A stretch of DNA of 64,000 nucleotides from Gordonia jacobaea (GCF_001186365.1 NZ_LDTZ01000013.1:1-64000), one strand, 5' to 3'; positions 1-6,970 are shown, counted from the first letter of the stretch. Program-made: numbers and translations. The notes: generated from the sequence alone by a model not told the origin.

Positions 1-1
1 A

Positions 2-172
2 AACTTAAGCGTGGTGGCCGAACAACGCGCCGATGGACTTCACGACGTTGTAGCTCGCGTCGTCATTGATAGCGGTTTCGATAGTCAGGCGGTTGCGGAG
101 GACGAAGCCGCCGCATGGCGGATGGAGCTAGATTGTTCCCGCATCACCGTGGAAGGGCTGCTGGTGGAATGA
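2..172 (+). CDS. 3' end of an unidentified gene of the mobile element
   Basis: An open frame runs from the window edge to a TGA at 170-172 and encodes 56 C-terminal residues ending in EGLLVE. The stop overlaps the ATG of the next gene (169) in an ATGA arrangement, which is typical of translationally coupled genes and is the main reason to believe the frame is real. The peptide is acidic and mixed in composition. I do not recognise the family. It should be the gene immediately upstream of the replication-initiator-like gene in the same operon. Confidence 0.55.
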   Translation, partial: NLSVVAEQRADGLHDVVARVVIDSGFDSQAVAEDEAAAWRMELDCSRITVEGLLVE

Positions 173-1581
173 GCAAATTCGCGTGGCACAAACAGATGAC
201 TGCCGTCGTTAAACGGGTTCAGGTGCCCGGTAAGGCACGACCAGGACTCGCACTATCCGACCTCGTAGTGCTGTCGTGGATCTTTGACCACACCGACAGC
301 GATGGGGCTGGCGCTATCGCACCGATTGAGCGAGTCGCCGCCGACACGAATCTTAGTCGTAGCACGGTTGAAGACGCCTTGAAGACGCTGCGGGCAACTG
401 GGATGGCATCGCAAACCCGTAAAGGTGGGCGCAGCTGGGATGGTTCAACGTTCGCGTCTGTGTATCGGCTAGGTGATCTTAGCGACGTGGTGCTTGCGGC
501 TCCGTTGGTTGACGACTCGACTAGTTCAAACCCCGGAGATGGGGTGACTCAAACCCCGGAGTCTACTCACTCAAACCCCGGAGATGCGGGGGCAAACATA
601 TCCTATATAACAAATCCTACTAAACAAAATACTCTAACTAAATATATGAGCGATGATCATTGTGTGGCAAAAGAACCTTCGCAGGCTCCGGTCCAAACAG
701 ATTCTATCCGAGATTACCTATTGGAGAACACGAGTGGCTTGGGCGAATCTGAAGAAACTTCTTCGGGGTCAAATTCGAGTTTTGAGGATGATGCATTGTC
801 TAAGCGCGACGAGGTTGCTTTCGAATCCACTGTGGTCGCGCCGAAGTTGTCTTGTTTAAAAGACAGCGGCAGTGACAAGGAAGGGAAGGGTTTGTCGAAT
901 AAGCCCGCTGAATTGTCCCGTGTGAGCTTTGATGCCTGGGCCTTACTGGGAGCCGCAGATGATGTGTTTATCGCGGCAGCGACCGATCTAGGGGTCAATG
1001 CGGGCGTCTTGTGTGGAAAGGCTCAAACAGAGTTTGGTGATGGGGAATATCGGACGGTCGTGGACTGGTCGCGTGTCGTGGCACAGTTCCTTACAACTTC
1101 CATCGGATCTGACGACGCAGTGCAGGCTGAGTTGCCAACCACCGTCCCGGACATGACCGACGTTCTGCGCAGTGCCGATGACGACACGCTGCTGACGTTG
1201 GACGAGTTCTACAAGGGTTGGCGTATCGGCGTCATCGCTGAGTTTCTAGACGCCCGTGACCTTGTAGCCGGTGACGCTACTGAGTATTGGGACTATCAAC
1301 GAGCAATGCGTGCTGAACTGCTGTACTCGGGAGAGGTGCTGTCTGAGAGGGCGTGGTTCACCCTGTTCGCGTCGCGTGTCTGGGCATCTGACGGTGATCG
1401 TGGGGAGTCGGATCGGGCGGAGGGGTTGAGCCGTTTACGGGCCGTCCAATTGGATATGGGCTTGATTCCGAAACATGGGCGTCGACTCCGAGAGTTGCAG
1501 ACGGCTACGGCGGTGGCGTTGGGCGATGTGCCGGAGGAATCAGACGACTCGTCGGGGCAGAGGGCTGGCTATTCGATGTAG
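169..1581 (+). CDS. Replication-initiator-like winged-helix protein of the mobile element
   Basis: A 470-residue protein. The start at 169 is chosen because it follows a purine-rich GGAAGGG and overlaps the upstream stop as ATGA. Residues about 30-95 read as a winged helix-turn-helix (AVAADTNLSRSTVEDALK-like, with the recognition helix around LSRSTVEDALKTL), the type found in phage O-like and plasmid initiators. The middle is low-complexity, Ser/Thr/Asp-rich and AT-rich in DNA; the C-terminal 150 residues are folded-looking and rich in Trp and Arg. Three 13-bp direct repeats and an AT-rich tract lie inside the gene, the same layout as phage lambda O with its internal origin. That layout, not a motif match, is the basis for the initiator call. 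It could instead be a plain HTH regulator. Confidence 0.55.
   Translation: MSKFAWHKQMTAVVKRVQVPGKARPGLALSDLVVLSWIFDHTDSDGAGAIAPIERVAADTNLSRSTVEDALKTLRATGMASQTRKGGRSWDGSTFASVYRLGDLSDVVLAAPLVDDSTSSNPGDGVTQTPESTHSNPGDAGANISYITNPTKQNTLTKYMSDDHCVAKEPSQAPVQTDSIRDYLLENTSGLGESEETSSGSNSSFEDDALSKRDEVAFESTVVAPKLSCLKDSGSDKEGKGLSNKPAELSRVSFDAWALLGAADDVFIAAATDLGVNAGVLCGKAQTEFGDGEYRTVVDWSRVVAQFLTTSIGSDDAVQAELPTTVPDMTDVLRSADDDTLLTLDEFYKGWRIGVIAEFLDARDLVAGDATEYWDYQRAMRAELLYSGEVLSERAWFTLFASRVWASDGDRGESDRAEGLSRLRAVQLDMGLIPKHGRRLRELQTATAVALGDVPEESDDSSGQRAGYSM
526..583 (+). repeat. Three iteron-like 13-bp direct repeats inside the rep-like gene
   Basis: TCAAACCCCGGAG occurs perfectly at 526-538, 549-561 and 571-583. 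The spacings of 23 and 22 bp are about two helical turns. Within the protein they encode SNPGD, QTPES and SNPGD, so the second copy keeps the DNA sequence while reading a different frame. That argues the repeat is conserved as DNA rather than as a peptide repeat. Confidence 0.8.
526..650. other. Candidate replication origin: iterons plus AT-rich tract
   Basis: The three iterons are followed directly by a stretch that is strikingly AT-rich for this genome: 12 G or C in the 50 bases 601-650. Iterons beside an AT-rich unwinding element, both inside the initiator gene, is the arrangement of the lambdoid origin. Origin function is inferred from this architecture alone. Confidence 0.5.
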
Positions 1582-1835
1582 CCGGTGTCGGGGTCGATCA
1601 TGGCGAGGAAGTCTCGTATCGAGTCCTCGTGCTGTTGGAGCGTCAGAACAAGGGTTGGCGCGTCGGGGTTGCCGACAGTGTGTGTTCGGCTGCTGCTGAA
1701 CCCGTAGCCCTCGTTTCGTCCTGTGAGCCAGACGTAGTGGTAGCCGCCGTCAGGGCGAGCAGTGATGGTGAATGTTTCGCCGTCAACGGTGAGGGTTGTC
1801 GGCAGTGCGGGTGGCTGTTGGTCATCGTTGCCCAT
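1569..1835 (-). CDS. Small hypothetical protein
   Basis: An 88-residue protein that ends GYIE and overlaps the convergent rep-like gene by 13 bp. The N-terminus is Pro-rich and is followed by a short beta-rich segment (TLTVDGETFTITARPDGGYH). The ATG at 1835 has no strong ribosome-binding site. It lies inside the 3' part of the longer same-strand frame 1643-2359 in another register, so either the two overlap by about 190 bp or the upstream gene has suffered a frameshift. The composition looks more protein-like here than in the overlapping frame. Function unknown. Confidence 0.5.
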   Translation of the reverse strand: MGNDDQQPPALPTTLTVDGETFTITARPDGGYHYVWLTGRNEGYGFSSSRTHTVGNPDAPTLVLTLQQHEDSIRDFLAMIDPDTGYIE

Positions 1836-2359
1836 GCTTTGAACTGTTGCATCTGTCGGGAGCGGCTGGCAACGGGCTTTAGGTACCTCGTGGTGGTCAC
1901 GCTGTCACGGGCCGGGGCTGCTGCGCTTGTGTCTGAGCCCTTTTGATGAACATGGATGATCCGGGTGCCCAATTGAGGCGCTAACGTCGCGGATCTGTGA
2001 ATTCTAGTTTCCCTGCCTTTGGAAGCTAAAGGTTGCTTAGCGTCGATCTGAGCGTCATTAATCGCTAGCGCGTGGGATGCCGACGACGTAAACGAGTCGG
2101 GCTTAACGTCGATTGTTAGGCCCGACTCCATAGCTTCACGCCAGATCGTGCGATAGCGAATGATGCTGTTCCGGGATCGGAGACCCACTAGGCCCATCTC
2201 CGCGAACTCGCTTACCGTCAAAAGTGTTGACTTCTGAGCACTTTTGCTTGGCCGTCCACCGCCAGTGTCATAGGTAAACGCCCAAATTATTGCGGCCCGC
2301 TCCCACTCGCCAGCCGTCACTAACCGACCAATCGACGTCAACTCTGACACGGCCCGCAT
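1643..2359 (-). CDS. Putative regulator of the element; C-terminal part doubtful
   Basis: The frame encodes 238 residues from an ATG at 2357-2359 (a GTG at 2350 is also possible). The first 80-100 residues are well formed: an ordered segment with EWERAAIIWAFTYD, then an HTH-like LTVSEFAEMGLVGLRSRNSI. After about residue 150 the sequence becomes Ser/Thr/Pro/His-rich and overlaps the gene at 1569-1835 in a different register, so the true product may be shorter or frameshifted. It is transcribed away from the Xis-like gene, as phage-type switch regulators usually are. The regulator role is inferred from position and the HTH-like segment. Confidence 0.45.
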   Translation of the reverse strand: MRAVSELTSIGRLVTAGEWERAAIIWAFTYDTGGGRPSKSAQKSTLLTVSEFAEMGLVGLRSRNSIIRYRTIWREAMESGLTIDVKPDSFTSSASHALAINDAQIDAKQPLASKGRETRIHRSATLAPQLGTRIIHVHQKGSDTSAAAPARDSVTTTRYLKPVASRSRQMQQFKAWATMTNSHPHCRQPSPLTAKHSPSLLALTAATTTSGSQDETRATGSAAAEHTLSATPTRQPLF

Positions 2360-2516
2360 CAATAGACTTGGGAACAGTTGCTAATCCTTAAGATTTGTGG
2401 GGTCGCCCTCTGCTAATCGAGGTCGTCAACAGACGGTTACTAAGATGATAAATGACACCCTAACGAAAGACTTAGAAAGTCTTAGCTGATCCGAAAAAAT
2501 GTTTGGAGCCAATATC
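2360..2516. promoter_or_regulatory. Divergent control region of the element
   Basis: This region separates the leftward regulator from the rightward Xis-like gene. TGCTAATC occurs at 2379-2386 and 2411-2418, 32 bp apart (three helical turns). A perfect dyad, AAGACTT-AGA-AAGTCTT, lies at 2467-2483, about 34 bp before the Xis-like start. GATAAA near 2446 could be a -10 element. Together they suggest two operator types in a phage-like switch; binding proteins are not known. Confidence 0.45.
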
Positions 2517-2684
2517 ATGCCCGAGAACGACGAATGGATGACCGCCCGCCAAGTCGCCACCGAACTCAATGTCGCCTACAACACGGTGCTGCGTTGGATC
2601 AAACGCGGCGACCTCGTAGGCGAAAGGATCGGCCCACGCGTGTATCGAATCCGTCGATCCTCGCTAAACGCATTGGCACGTTAA
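2517..2684 (+). CDS. Xis/MerR-type helix-turn-helix protein (excisionase-like)
   Basis: A 55-residue protein made up of one HTH_17-type domain: WMTARQVATELNVAYNTV, then LRWIKRGDLVGERIGPRVYRI, the classic wing that follows the recognition helix in excisionases. The start at 2517 is chosen because GGAG lies 8 bp upstream; an in-frame ATG at 2499 has none. It is the first gene of the rightward operon and lies opposite the regulator, as directionality factors often do. It could also be a transcription factor, since no integrase is present in the window. Confidence 0.7.
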   Translation: MPENDEWMTARQVATELNVAYNTVLRWIKRGDLVGERIGPRVYRIRRSSLNALAR

Positions 2685-2749
2685 CAGGTCAACGAAACAT
2701 TCTTAGTCTTCCCGGATCTGCAAATGGGAGTATAAGCGGAATCGGGAGG

Positions 2750-2806
2750 AAACCCCAGGGTTGAGCGCGCCTAACCACACCGCAGGGCTGCGCTCCTCTG
2801 GGGTTT
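2750..2806 (+). terminator. Long stem-loop after the Xis-like gene
   Basis: AAACCCCAG (2750-2758) pairs with CTGGGGTTT (2798-2806), and the inner GAGCGC (2763-2768) pairs with GCGCTC (2790-2795). TTAC follows. It lies 12 bp before the strong AGGAGG of the next gene, so it could be a terminator or an attenuator in the operon leader. Confidence 0.6.
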
Positions 2807-2826
2807 TACACTTCGGTAGGAGGCTT

Positions 2827-3132
2827 ATGAGGGTTTGCAGCGAATCAGGTTGTGAACGGCAAGCCACGAGGCGCTACCTCTGCCAACCGCATTACCGACG
2901 CCGTCTGAAATCTAACGACCTCCCGCCCAAGATGCCTAACCGCTTCATCGTTGAGGCTACGCAGCTTTATGACGAGCTAAAGGCGATCCAAGACGCGAAG
3001 GTTGAAGAGTTTGCTATCGGGTATGCCAAGGAAAGGCGTCTGTACTTCTCTGAGGTTGAGCCTGCTATTCGACTGGCAGATTGCCTTAAGGCCGTCGCTG
3101 ACGAGTATCGGCAACGAGCCTTAGCTCTCTAA
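2827..3132 (+). CDS. Small zinc-binding-motif protein of the element
   Basis: A 101-residue protein. The start is fixed by a perfect AGGAGG 3-8 bp upstream of the ATG. The N-terminus holds C-x4-C-x9-C-x2-H-Y (CSESGC ... CQPHY), probably a metal-binding knuckle, followed by a basic RRRLKS. The remainder is helical (ELKAIQDAKVEEFAIGYAKE). The identical spacing recurs in the protein at 5742-6053. Such knuckles are common in phage and HNH-associated proteins; nucleic-acid binding is inferred. Confidence 0.65.
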   Translation: MRVCSESGCERQATRRYLCQPHYRRRLKSNDLPPKMPNRFIVEATQLYDELKAIQDAKVEEFAIGYAKERRLYFSEVEPAIRLADCLKAVADEYRQRALAL

Positions 3133-3210
3133 CTGTCTGATTGCCCCGCTAAGCGAGTTTCGCACCTAACCCTATGTAGCTAGACCCTAACGCCCTATTT
3201 GGAGCGCACA

Positions 3211-3417
3211 ATGCAAATGAACGACATTAAAGGGAATCCCATTGCAAGCCTACACATCGGTTACATACCTCACCTCCAAGAAGAACGCTTAGCGATTCAG
3301 CAAGGCGACTCCGTAATTGGAGTGCCCTTAGATTCCATCTATAAGGTGGCCGACACACTCGTTATGGTTGCCGAACTGTTGGAACGACGCGCAGACCCTA
3401 CCAGACCACATGCCTAA
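3211..3417 (+). CDS. Small hypothetical protein, paralogue 1 of 3
   Basis: A 68-residue protein with GGAG 6 bp before the ATG. It has a beta-rich first half and a C-terminal helix preceded by a V-P-L-D turn (GVPLDSIYKVADTLVMVAEL). The two following genes have the same strand-then-helix outline with a matching P-L or L-P turn, suggesting an old tandem triplication. Function unknown. Confidence 0.6.
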   Translation: MQMNDIKGNPIASLHIGYIPHLQEERLAIQQGDSVIGVPLDSIYKVADTLVMVAELLERRADPTRPHA

Positions 3418-3436
3418 ACTGTTAAGGAACACACCT

Positions 3437-3634
3437 ATGCCCGCAATAGCATTAAGCATAGACTTTGCGGTAAGCGCCAGCAGATCACAAACCCCACCCG
3501 TACACGTTAGCGTTCACCAATTCGGCAACGAAACACGCCTCACCCTAAGCCAAGCATCCTCGCTCGTAAGCCTGCCGGTAGAAGATGCCAAACGGCTGGT
3601 CGATGCAATCGTTAGGGCCGTTGATCGTGGCTAA
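3437..3634 (+). CDS. Small hypothetical protein, paralogue 2 of 3
   Basis: A 65-residue protein. The start at 3437 is chosen for AAGGA 8 bp upstream; an in-frame ATG at 3410 would overlap the previous gene. It has a beta-rich body (PVHVSVHQFGNETRLTL) and then SLPVEDAKRLVDAIVRAV, aligning with the C-terminal helix of its neighbours. Function unknown. Confidence 0.55.
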   Translation: MPAIALSIDFAVSASRSQTPPVHVSVHQFGNETRLTLSQASSLVSLPVEDAKRLVDAIVRAVDRG

Positions 3635-3869
3635 ATTGCAAGCTAACGCAAAAATTCAAGTTAGGCACAACAGGCTTAATAAGCGATACGTCGCGGAGAT
3701 CATCGACTATCGCAAATCGTTAACGTTTGGATTTGAACCTTTGGAGGCCATAGAGGTAGCCGAGCAACTTATGGTGATTGCTGCCAACTATGAACAGCGG
3801 ACTGTCATCGAAGCCGTCGACCGGATCTTTGACCAGATCGACAGTCAAAGCAGCGAGCTTGCCCGGTGA
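3627..3869 (+). CDS. Small hypothetical protein, paralogue 3 of 3
   Basis: An 80-residue protein from a GTG at 3627 that overlaps the previous stop by 8 bp. It has a basic strand region (KIQVRHNRLNKRYVAEIID), then FGFEPLEAIEVAEQLMVIAA, which matches the helix of the two upstream proteins, plus an extra C-terminal helix. It overlaps the head-to-tail adaptor start as GTGA. Function unknown. Confidence 0.6.
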   Translation: MAKLQANAKIQVRHNRLNKRYVAEIIDYRKSLTFGFEPLEAIEVAEQLMVIAANYEQRTVIEAVDRIFDQIDSQSSELAR

Positions 3870-4378
3870 CCACCACTACTCCCACGTTGGCTACCGTGGA
3901 ACGACTTTCCGCCCGACTTGGGGTGTCACTTAATCCTGGAACAACGGATTATGCACGGGCAGAAGAGGCTTTGTGGTCGGCTTCTGCCCGTGCCCGGTCC
4001 ATTGCGGAACGTGAATCACCTGATGATGCTTGGTCTGATGTAACGAAAGTCCCGGACGCAGTAGTTGACGTGGTGCTCAGTGCAGCATTGCGTATCTACC
4101 GCAACCCGGACCGTTACCTCATGAATCAGGCAGGCACCTATCAGGCCGCATTGTCGTCGTCGGACTTCGCGACCGGAAGCATATTCCTAAGCGGAGAAAT
4201 AGTCGAGCTAAAGAAACATGCACGGCTTAATGTGGCAATCGTTAACACTTACCGCGACGACGACAAGCGTAACCCGCGATTCGATCTGAACGCTTACGTG
4301 TCAGACGGGATTGATCACGAGGGCGGCGACCCGTTCTATGTGGGCCTAGAGTTCACAGACCCTTTAACATACGGCTAA
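3866..4378 (+). CDS. Phage head-to-tail connector/adaptor protein
   Basis: A 170-residue protein. The N-terminal ATVERLSARLGVSL and the following acidic helix of a 'residue-alone, bundle of helices' fold, then VVDVVLSAALRIYRNPDRYL and QAGTYQAAL...FLSGE, match the gp6/adaptor family of actinophages, which forms the ring under the portal where the tail attaches. The recognisable core is the helix pair before RNPDRY and the aromatic G-x-Y segment. It overlaps the previous gene by GTGA, so it belongs to this operon. It is the only structural phage gene in the window; portal, capsid and terminase are absent. The family call is from sequence pattern only. Confidence 0.6.
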   Translation: MTTTTPTLATVERLSARLGVSLNPGTTDYARAEEALWSASARARSIAERESPDDAWSDVTKVPDAVVDVVLSAALRIYRNPDRYLMNQAGTYQAALSSSDFATGSIFLSGEIVELKKHARLNVAIVNTYRDDDKRNPRFDLNAYVSDGIDHEGGDPFYVGLEFTDPLTYG

Positions 4379-4451
4379 GCCCGCTACACAAGCGGCAATT
4401 AACGCCCATAAACGAGCATGGCTTGCTCAAACCAACCTAAAGGAAACCCTC

Positions 4452-5183
4452 ATGGCTTTTGACACGACCTACTATCTTGCTGAACGACGAGCTATCGAAG
4501 AGATGACACCACACCTAGCGGCACTCGGACTCCTCAGCGACGACGAACAAGCGCAGGTGAAGGAACGGCTTGCGGCAACTCACCTCGCGGAGAAGACCTC
4601 CCGCGAACTCGATCACGACGCCCGACGCGTCGCTCAACAGATCGCCGCCGAACTCCCCGACAATCTGACCGCCGAACACATCCGGGACGCTGCGCTACGA
4701 GTACCTGACCAGACCGCTGTTGACCGCATCGTCGCGCACGTCTGGGTTAAGGCGCTCGATGAGGCTGCGGCTGTGGCATTCGCTCACAAAGCGGATCTCG
4801 CGGCGACGCTGAACCGAGAACTAGAGCAGATCGTGGCGGACTTCGCGAAACTGTCACCCAAGCTAGGTGGAGTTCACACCGCCGACGAGGCGATCAACGC
4901 GAACAAGGTTGGAGAGTGGCGTCGCGCTATTGAACTGGACGAACGCTACAGGTGGTTGCGTTCGGTCACCGATTCCGCGCAGATTCGGGGCTTGCTGCCT
5001 GAGCCGTCACCCTCCGATTCGGGGCCGTGGTGGCGATTCCGAATCCCCGACACCGACGAGACTGTGGCGTTGGCTGACGGAACGCGGGTCGGCAACCTTG
5101 CCGCCGAATTGGCCCGCCAACCCTACGTCCCGGCAACCACGGCAGAGGCACAAGCCACCGCCGACGCCTGGGAGCACGCGTGA
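4452..5183 (+). CDS. Hypothetical helical protein of the element
   Basis: A 243-residue protein with AAAGGAAAC before the ATG. It is highly helical and Ala/Glu-rich through residue 140, including TLNRELEQIVADFAKLSPKL, followed by a more globular part with WWRFRIPDTDETVALADGTR. It is placed directly after the head-to-tail adaptor and overlaps the next gene as GTGA. It might be a structural or assembly accessory protein, but I do not recognise the family. Confidence 0.6.
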   Translation: MAFDTTYYLAERRAIEEMTPHLAALGLLSDDEQAQVKERLAATHLAEKTSRELDHDARRVAQQIAAELPDNLTAEHIRDAALRVPDQTAVDRIVAHVWVKALDEAAAVAFAHKADLAATLNRELEQIVADFAKLSPKLGGVHTADEAINANKVGEWRRAIELDERYRWLRSVTDSAQIRGLLPEPSPSDSGPWWRFRIPDTDETVALADGTRVGNLAAELARQPYVPATTAEAQATADAWEHA

Positions 5184-5431
5184 GTTACCTGCGCAATGAC
5201 GATTCGCTAACCGCAGTCATCGAGGCAGTCGATACCGACGCCACCCGTACCGGCGCGTTCATCGACAACGAAGTACACGCGTACGGCGGTGGGAAGCCTG
5301 AAATGTTTGGGTTTGGCGCCACCCAAGCCGAACGAGATGCGCAAGCGGCTACGGAGATTGTCGACCGGGTGCTCAGTGGTGGCACGGCACAACGCTGGGA
5401 AGGCCACTATCGCGACGGCGCGTGGACATGA
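5180..5431 (+). CDS. Small hypothetical protein
   Basis: An 83-residue acidic protein with a GTG start that overlaps the previous stop as GTGA. The middle is Gly-rich (HAYGGGKPEMFGFGATQAE) and is followed by one helix. Its stop overlaps the HNH start as ATGA. No family recognised; the reality of the gene rests on the chain of overlaps. Confidence 0.6.
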   Translation: MSYLRNDDSLTAVIEAVDTDATRTGAFIDNEVHAYGGGKPEMFGFGATQAERDAQAATEIVDRVLSGGTAQRWEGHYRDGAWT

Positions 5432-5751
5432 CCGCGAGCAAACAGCGCCCACGTGGACGCACCCACCAGCTCGCGAAACTGCACGCAATCCTGGAACGCC
5501 GACTGCGGGAACAAGGCCACATCATCTGCCACCTGTGCGGGCGACCCGTCAACGTCGCTCTAACAGACAGGGACGAATCATTGGAATGGGACCACCTGGT
5601 ACCCGTGTCGGTCGACCCAGTACGCGCGGAATCGATCACGAACCTTGCGCCTGCGCACCGTCGCTGCAACCGCGAACGAGGCGATATGCCGCTAAACGAG
5701 TGGTGGAAACGCACAGCGACAGGCAGACCTGCGAGCAGGCGATGGCTTTAA
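5428..5751 (+). CDS. HNH endonuclease
   Basis: A 107-residue protein. It has the HNH core in order: CHLCGRPV (first zinc pair), LEWDHLVPVSV (the DH of the beta-beta-alpha-metal motif), then ITNLAPAHRRCNRERG with the Asn, His and final Cys. Small HNH proteins of this kind cut or nick DNA and in many phages sit next to terminase and packaging genes, where they help genome packaging. Here it follows the adaptor operon and precedes an unusual non-coding block. The start overlaps the upstream stop (ATGA). A homing nuclease role is the alternative. Confidence 0.8.
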   Translation: MTASKQRPRGRTHQLAKLHAILERRLREQGHIICHLCGRPVNVALTDRDESLEWDHLVPVSVDPVRAESITNLAPAHRRCNRERGDMPLNEWWKRTATGRPASRRWL

Positions 5752-6053
5752 CGGTCGCGAACGCTGACAGCAAAAGGTGTGTTAACTGCCGTGTCACCAA
5801 GCCAGTCACCGAGTTTTCACAGGACCAAAGGCGCCGCGACAACCTCAAAGCTCAGTGCCGGACCTGTGACCGGGCACGCCTCCGCGCCGCATATGAGCAG
5901 CAGCACCCACATTGTCGACCCTACAGGCCGCAAAGAGGCGGACTGTGCGACGTGGAAGGCTGCCAAGATCGGCACAAGGCGCGCGGATTCTGCCGCAAAC
6001 ACTATCTACGGGTGCTTAAGCATGGCTCACCCGAGCCAACTACACCCCTTTAA
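5742..6053 (+). CDS. Cys-rich zinc-motif protein of the element
   Basis: A 103-residue protein whose ATG lies within the last codons of the HNH gene. The N-terminal CVNC...CRTC resembles a treble-clef or phage recombinase-type zinc ribbon. The C-terminal CDVEGC...CRKHY has C-x4-C-x9-C-x2-H-Y, the same spacing as the protein at 2827-3132. It may assist the HNH protein in DNA binding; that is inference from position and motifs. Confidence 0.65.
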   Translation: MALTVANADSKRCVNCRVTKPVTEFSQDQRRRDNLKAQCRTCDRARLRAAYEQQHPHCRPYRPQRGGLCDVEGCQDRHKARGFCRKHYLRVLKHGSPEPTTPL

Positions 6054-6448
6054 CGCAGCACATGCGTTCGAGTTTGGTGGACGTTCAGAGTTTCCGTGAC
6101 ACGACGAGAAACTTTGCGCGAAAAAGTTTACGAAACTGGGGGGGGGGTTAGGCGCTCCTTAAGCCCTTAAGGGGGCTTAGAGAGAGAAATCGCGCTGGGG
6201 CGGCAGGTGTCGACCATCTGTTCGAACAGGGGGTACCCCCCACCCTTAGCAACGTTTTAGGCTTGTGACCTGCATGTTTGTCGGGCGAAGTGGTGGTTCG
6301 GGTCGGCGGGCTTGGGCTTAGAAGTGTGAGGTGACGGATTTGGGTCGTCTAAACGAATGACAAGGGCTAAGGCTAAGTCGGTTAAGCGGTCGGGTGCAGG
6401 TGTTCGGGGGGTGTCCGCTTAGGTGAACGTTAACTAGAGGGGTTGAGT
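6054..6448. other. 395-bp non-coding block with palindromes and a G10 run; possible packaging or end-of-operon region
   Basis: No convincing gene. In order it contains AAACTTT/AAAGTTT (6109-6115 with 6123-6129), ten consecutive G (6138-6147), TAAGCCC/GGGCTTA (6160-6166 with 6173-6179) and a perfect 12-bp palindrome GGGGGTACCCCC (6229-6240). The density of symmetry next to an HNH gene would suit a cos-like or terminator region. No function is proven. Confidence 0.4.
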
Positions 6449-6952
6449 GTGTTAGGTGCTGTGACGCATGTCGGATTAACCGGGCCAGCCGTGAGTGTTC
6501 CGAGTATGGGGATGGTGAAGCGTATTCGGCGGGCACGTAAGGCTGCTGGTGGTGCGTATGCTGATGCGCTTGTGCAGGAGTACCTGATTAATCCGTGGCT
6601 TAACCGTGTGGGTGTCGGGGTTTCTGCTGTCGATGTGGATGCTTGGGTTCGCGTGTTTGAGGCAGTCGGCTATTCGCACAATGGGGTTGTGGATGAGAAG
6701 CAACGTCCTCGCGAAGCGTTAACTTTGTTTCGGGGTGCTCGTGATGAGGATTGTTACGGGTTGTCGTGGACCGATTCGCTTGAGTTTGCTGAATGGTTTG
6801 CTGAGCGTGCCGATGATGGTCGGGTGTGGTCGGTCGTGGTTCCGTCAGATCGTTTGTTGGCGTGGATTGGTGGGCAGTTTGGTGACAGTCAGGTTGCGGG
6901 TGGCGAGTTTGTTGCTGATGTGCGTGGTTTGTCTGTTGAGGTGGTGCGGTAG
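6449..6952 (+). CDS. ADP-ribosyltransferase-like protein of the element
   Basis: A 167-residue protein. GTG at 6449 is chosen because AGAGGGG lies 6 bp upstream. The C-terminal half resembles the ART fold: TLFRGARDED (Arg of the first strand), YGLSWTDSLEFAEWFAERA (the S-W-T strand and the following helix), VWSVVVPSDRLLAWI, then GGEFVAD with a possible catalytic Glu. The N-terminal 25 residues look unstructured, followed by a basic helix. If the fold is right it would transfer ADP-ribose to a target, as many phage and toxin proteins do. The gene stands alone, with a terminator after it, like cargo. The match is weak and motif-based. Confidence 0.5.
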   Translation: MLGAVTHVGLTGPAVSVPSMGMVKRIRRARKAAGGAYADALVQEYLINPWLNRVGVGVSAVDVDAWVRVFEAVGYSHNGVVDEKQRPREALTLFRGARDEDCYGLSWTDSLEFAEWFAERADDGRVWSVVVPSDRLLAWIGGQFGDSQVAGGEFVADVRGLSVEVVR

Positions 6953-6970
6953 GTGTGTGGCGTGTTAGCT

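Noticed and set aside
526..583. CRISPR array
   Set aside because: Repeats are only 13 bp with 9-10 bp between them, inside a coding gene; no cas genes in the window.
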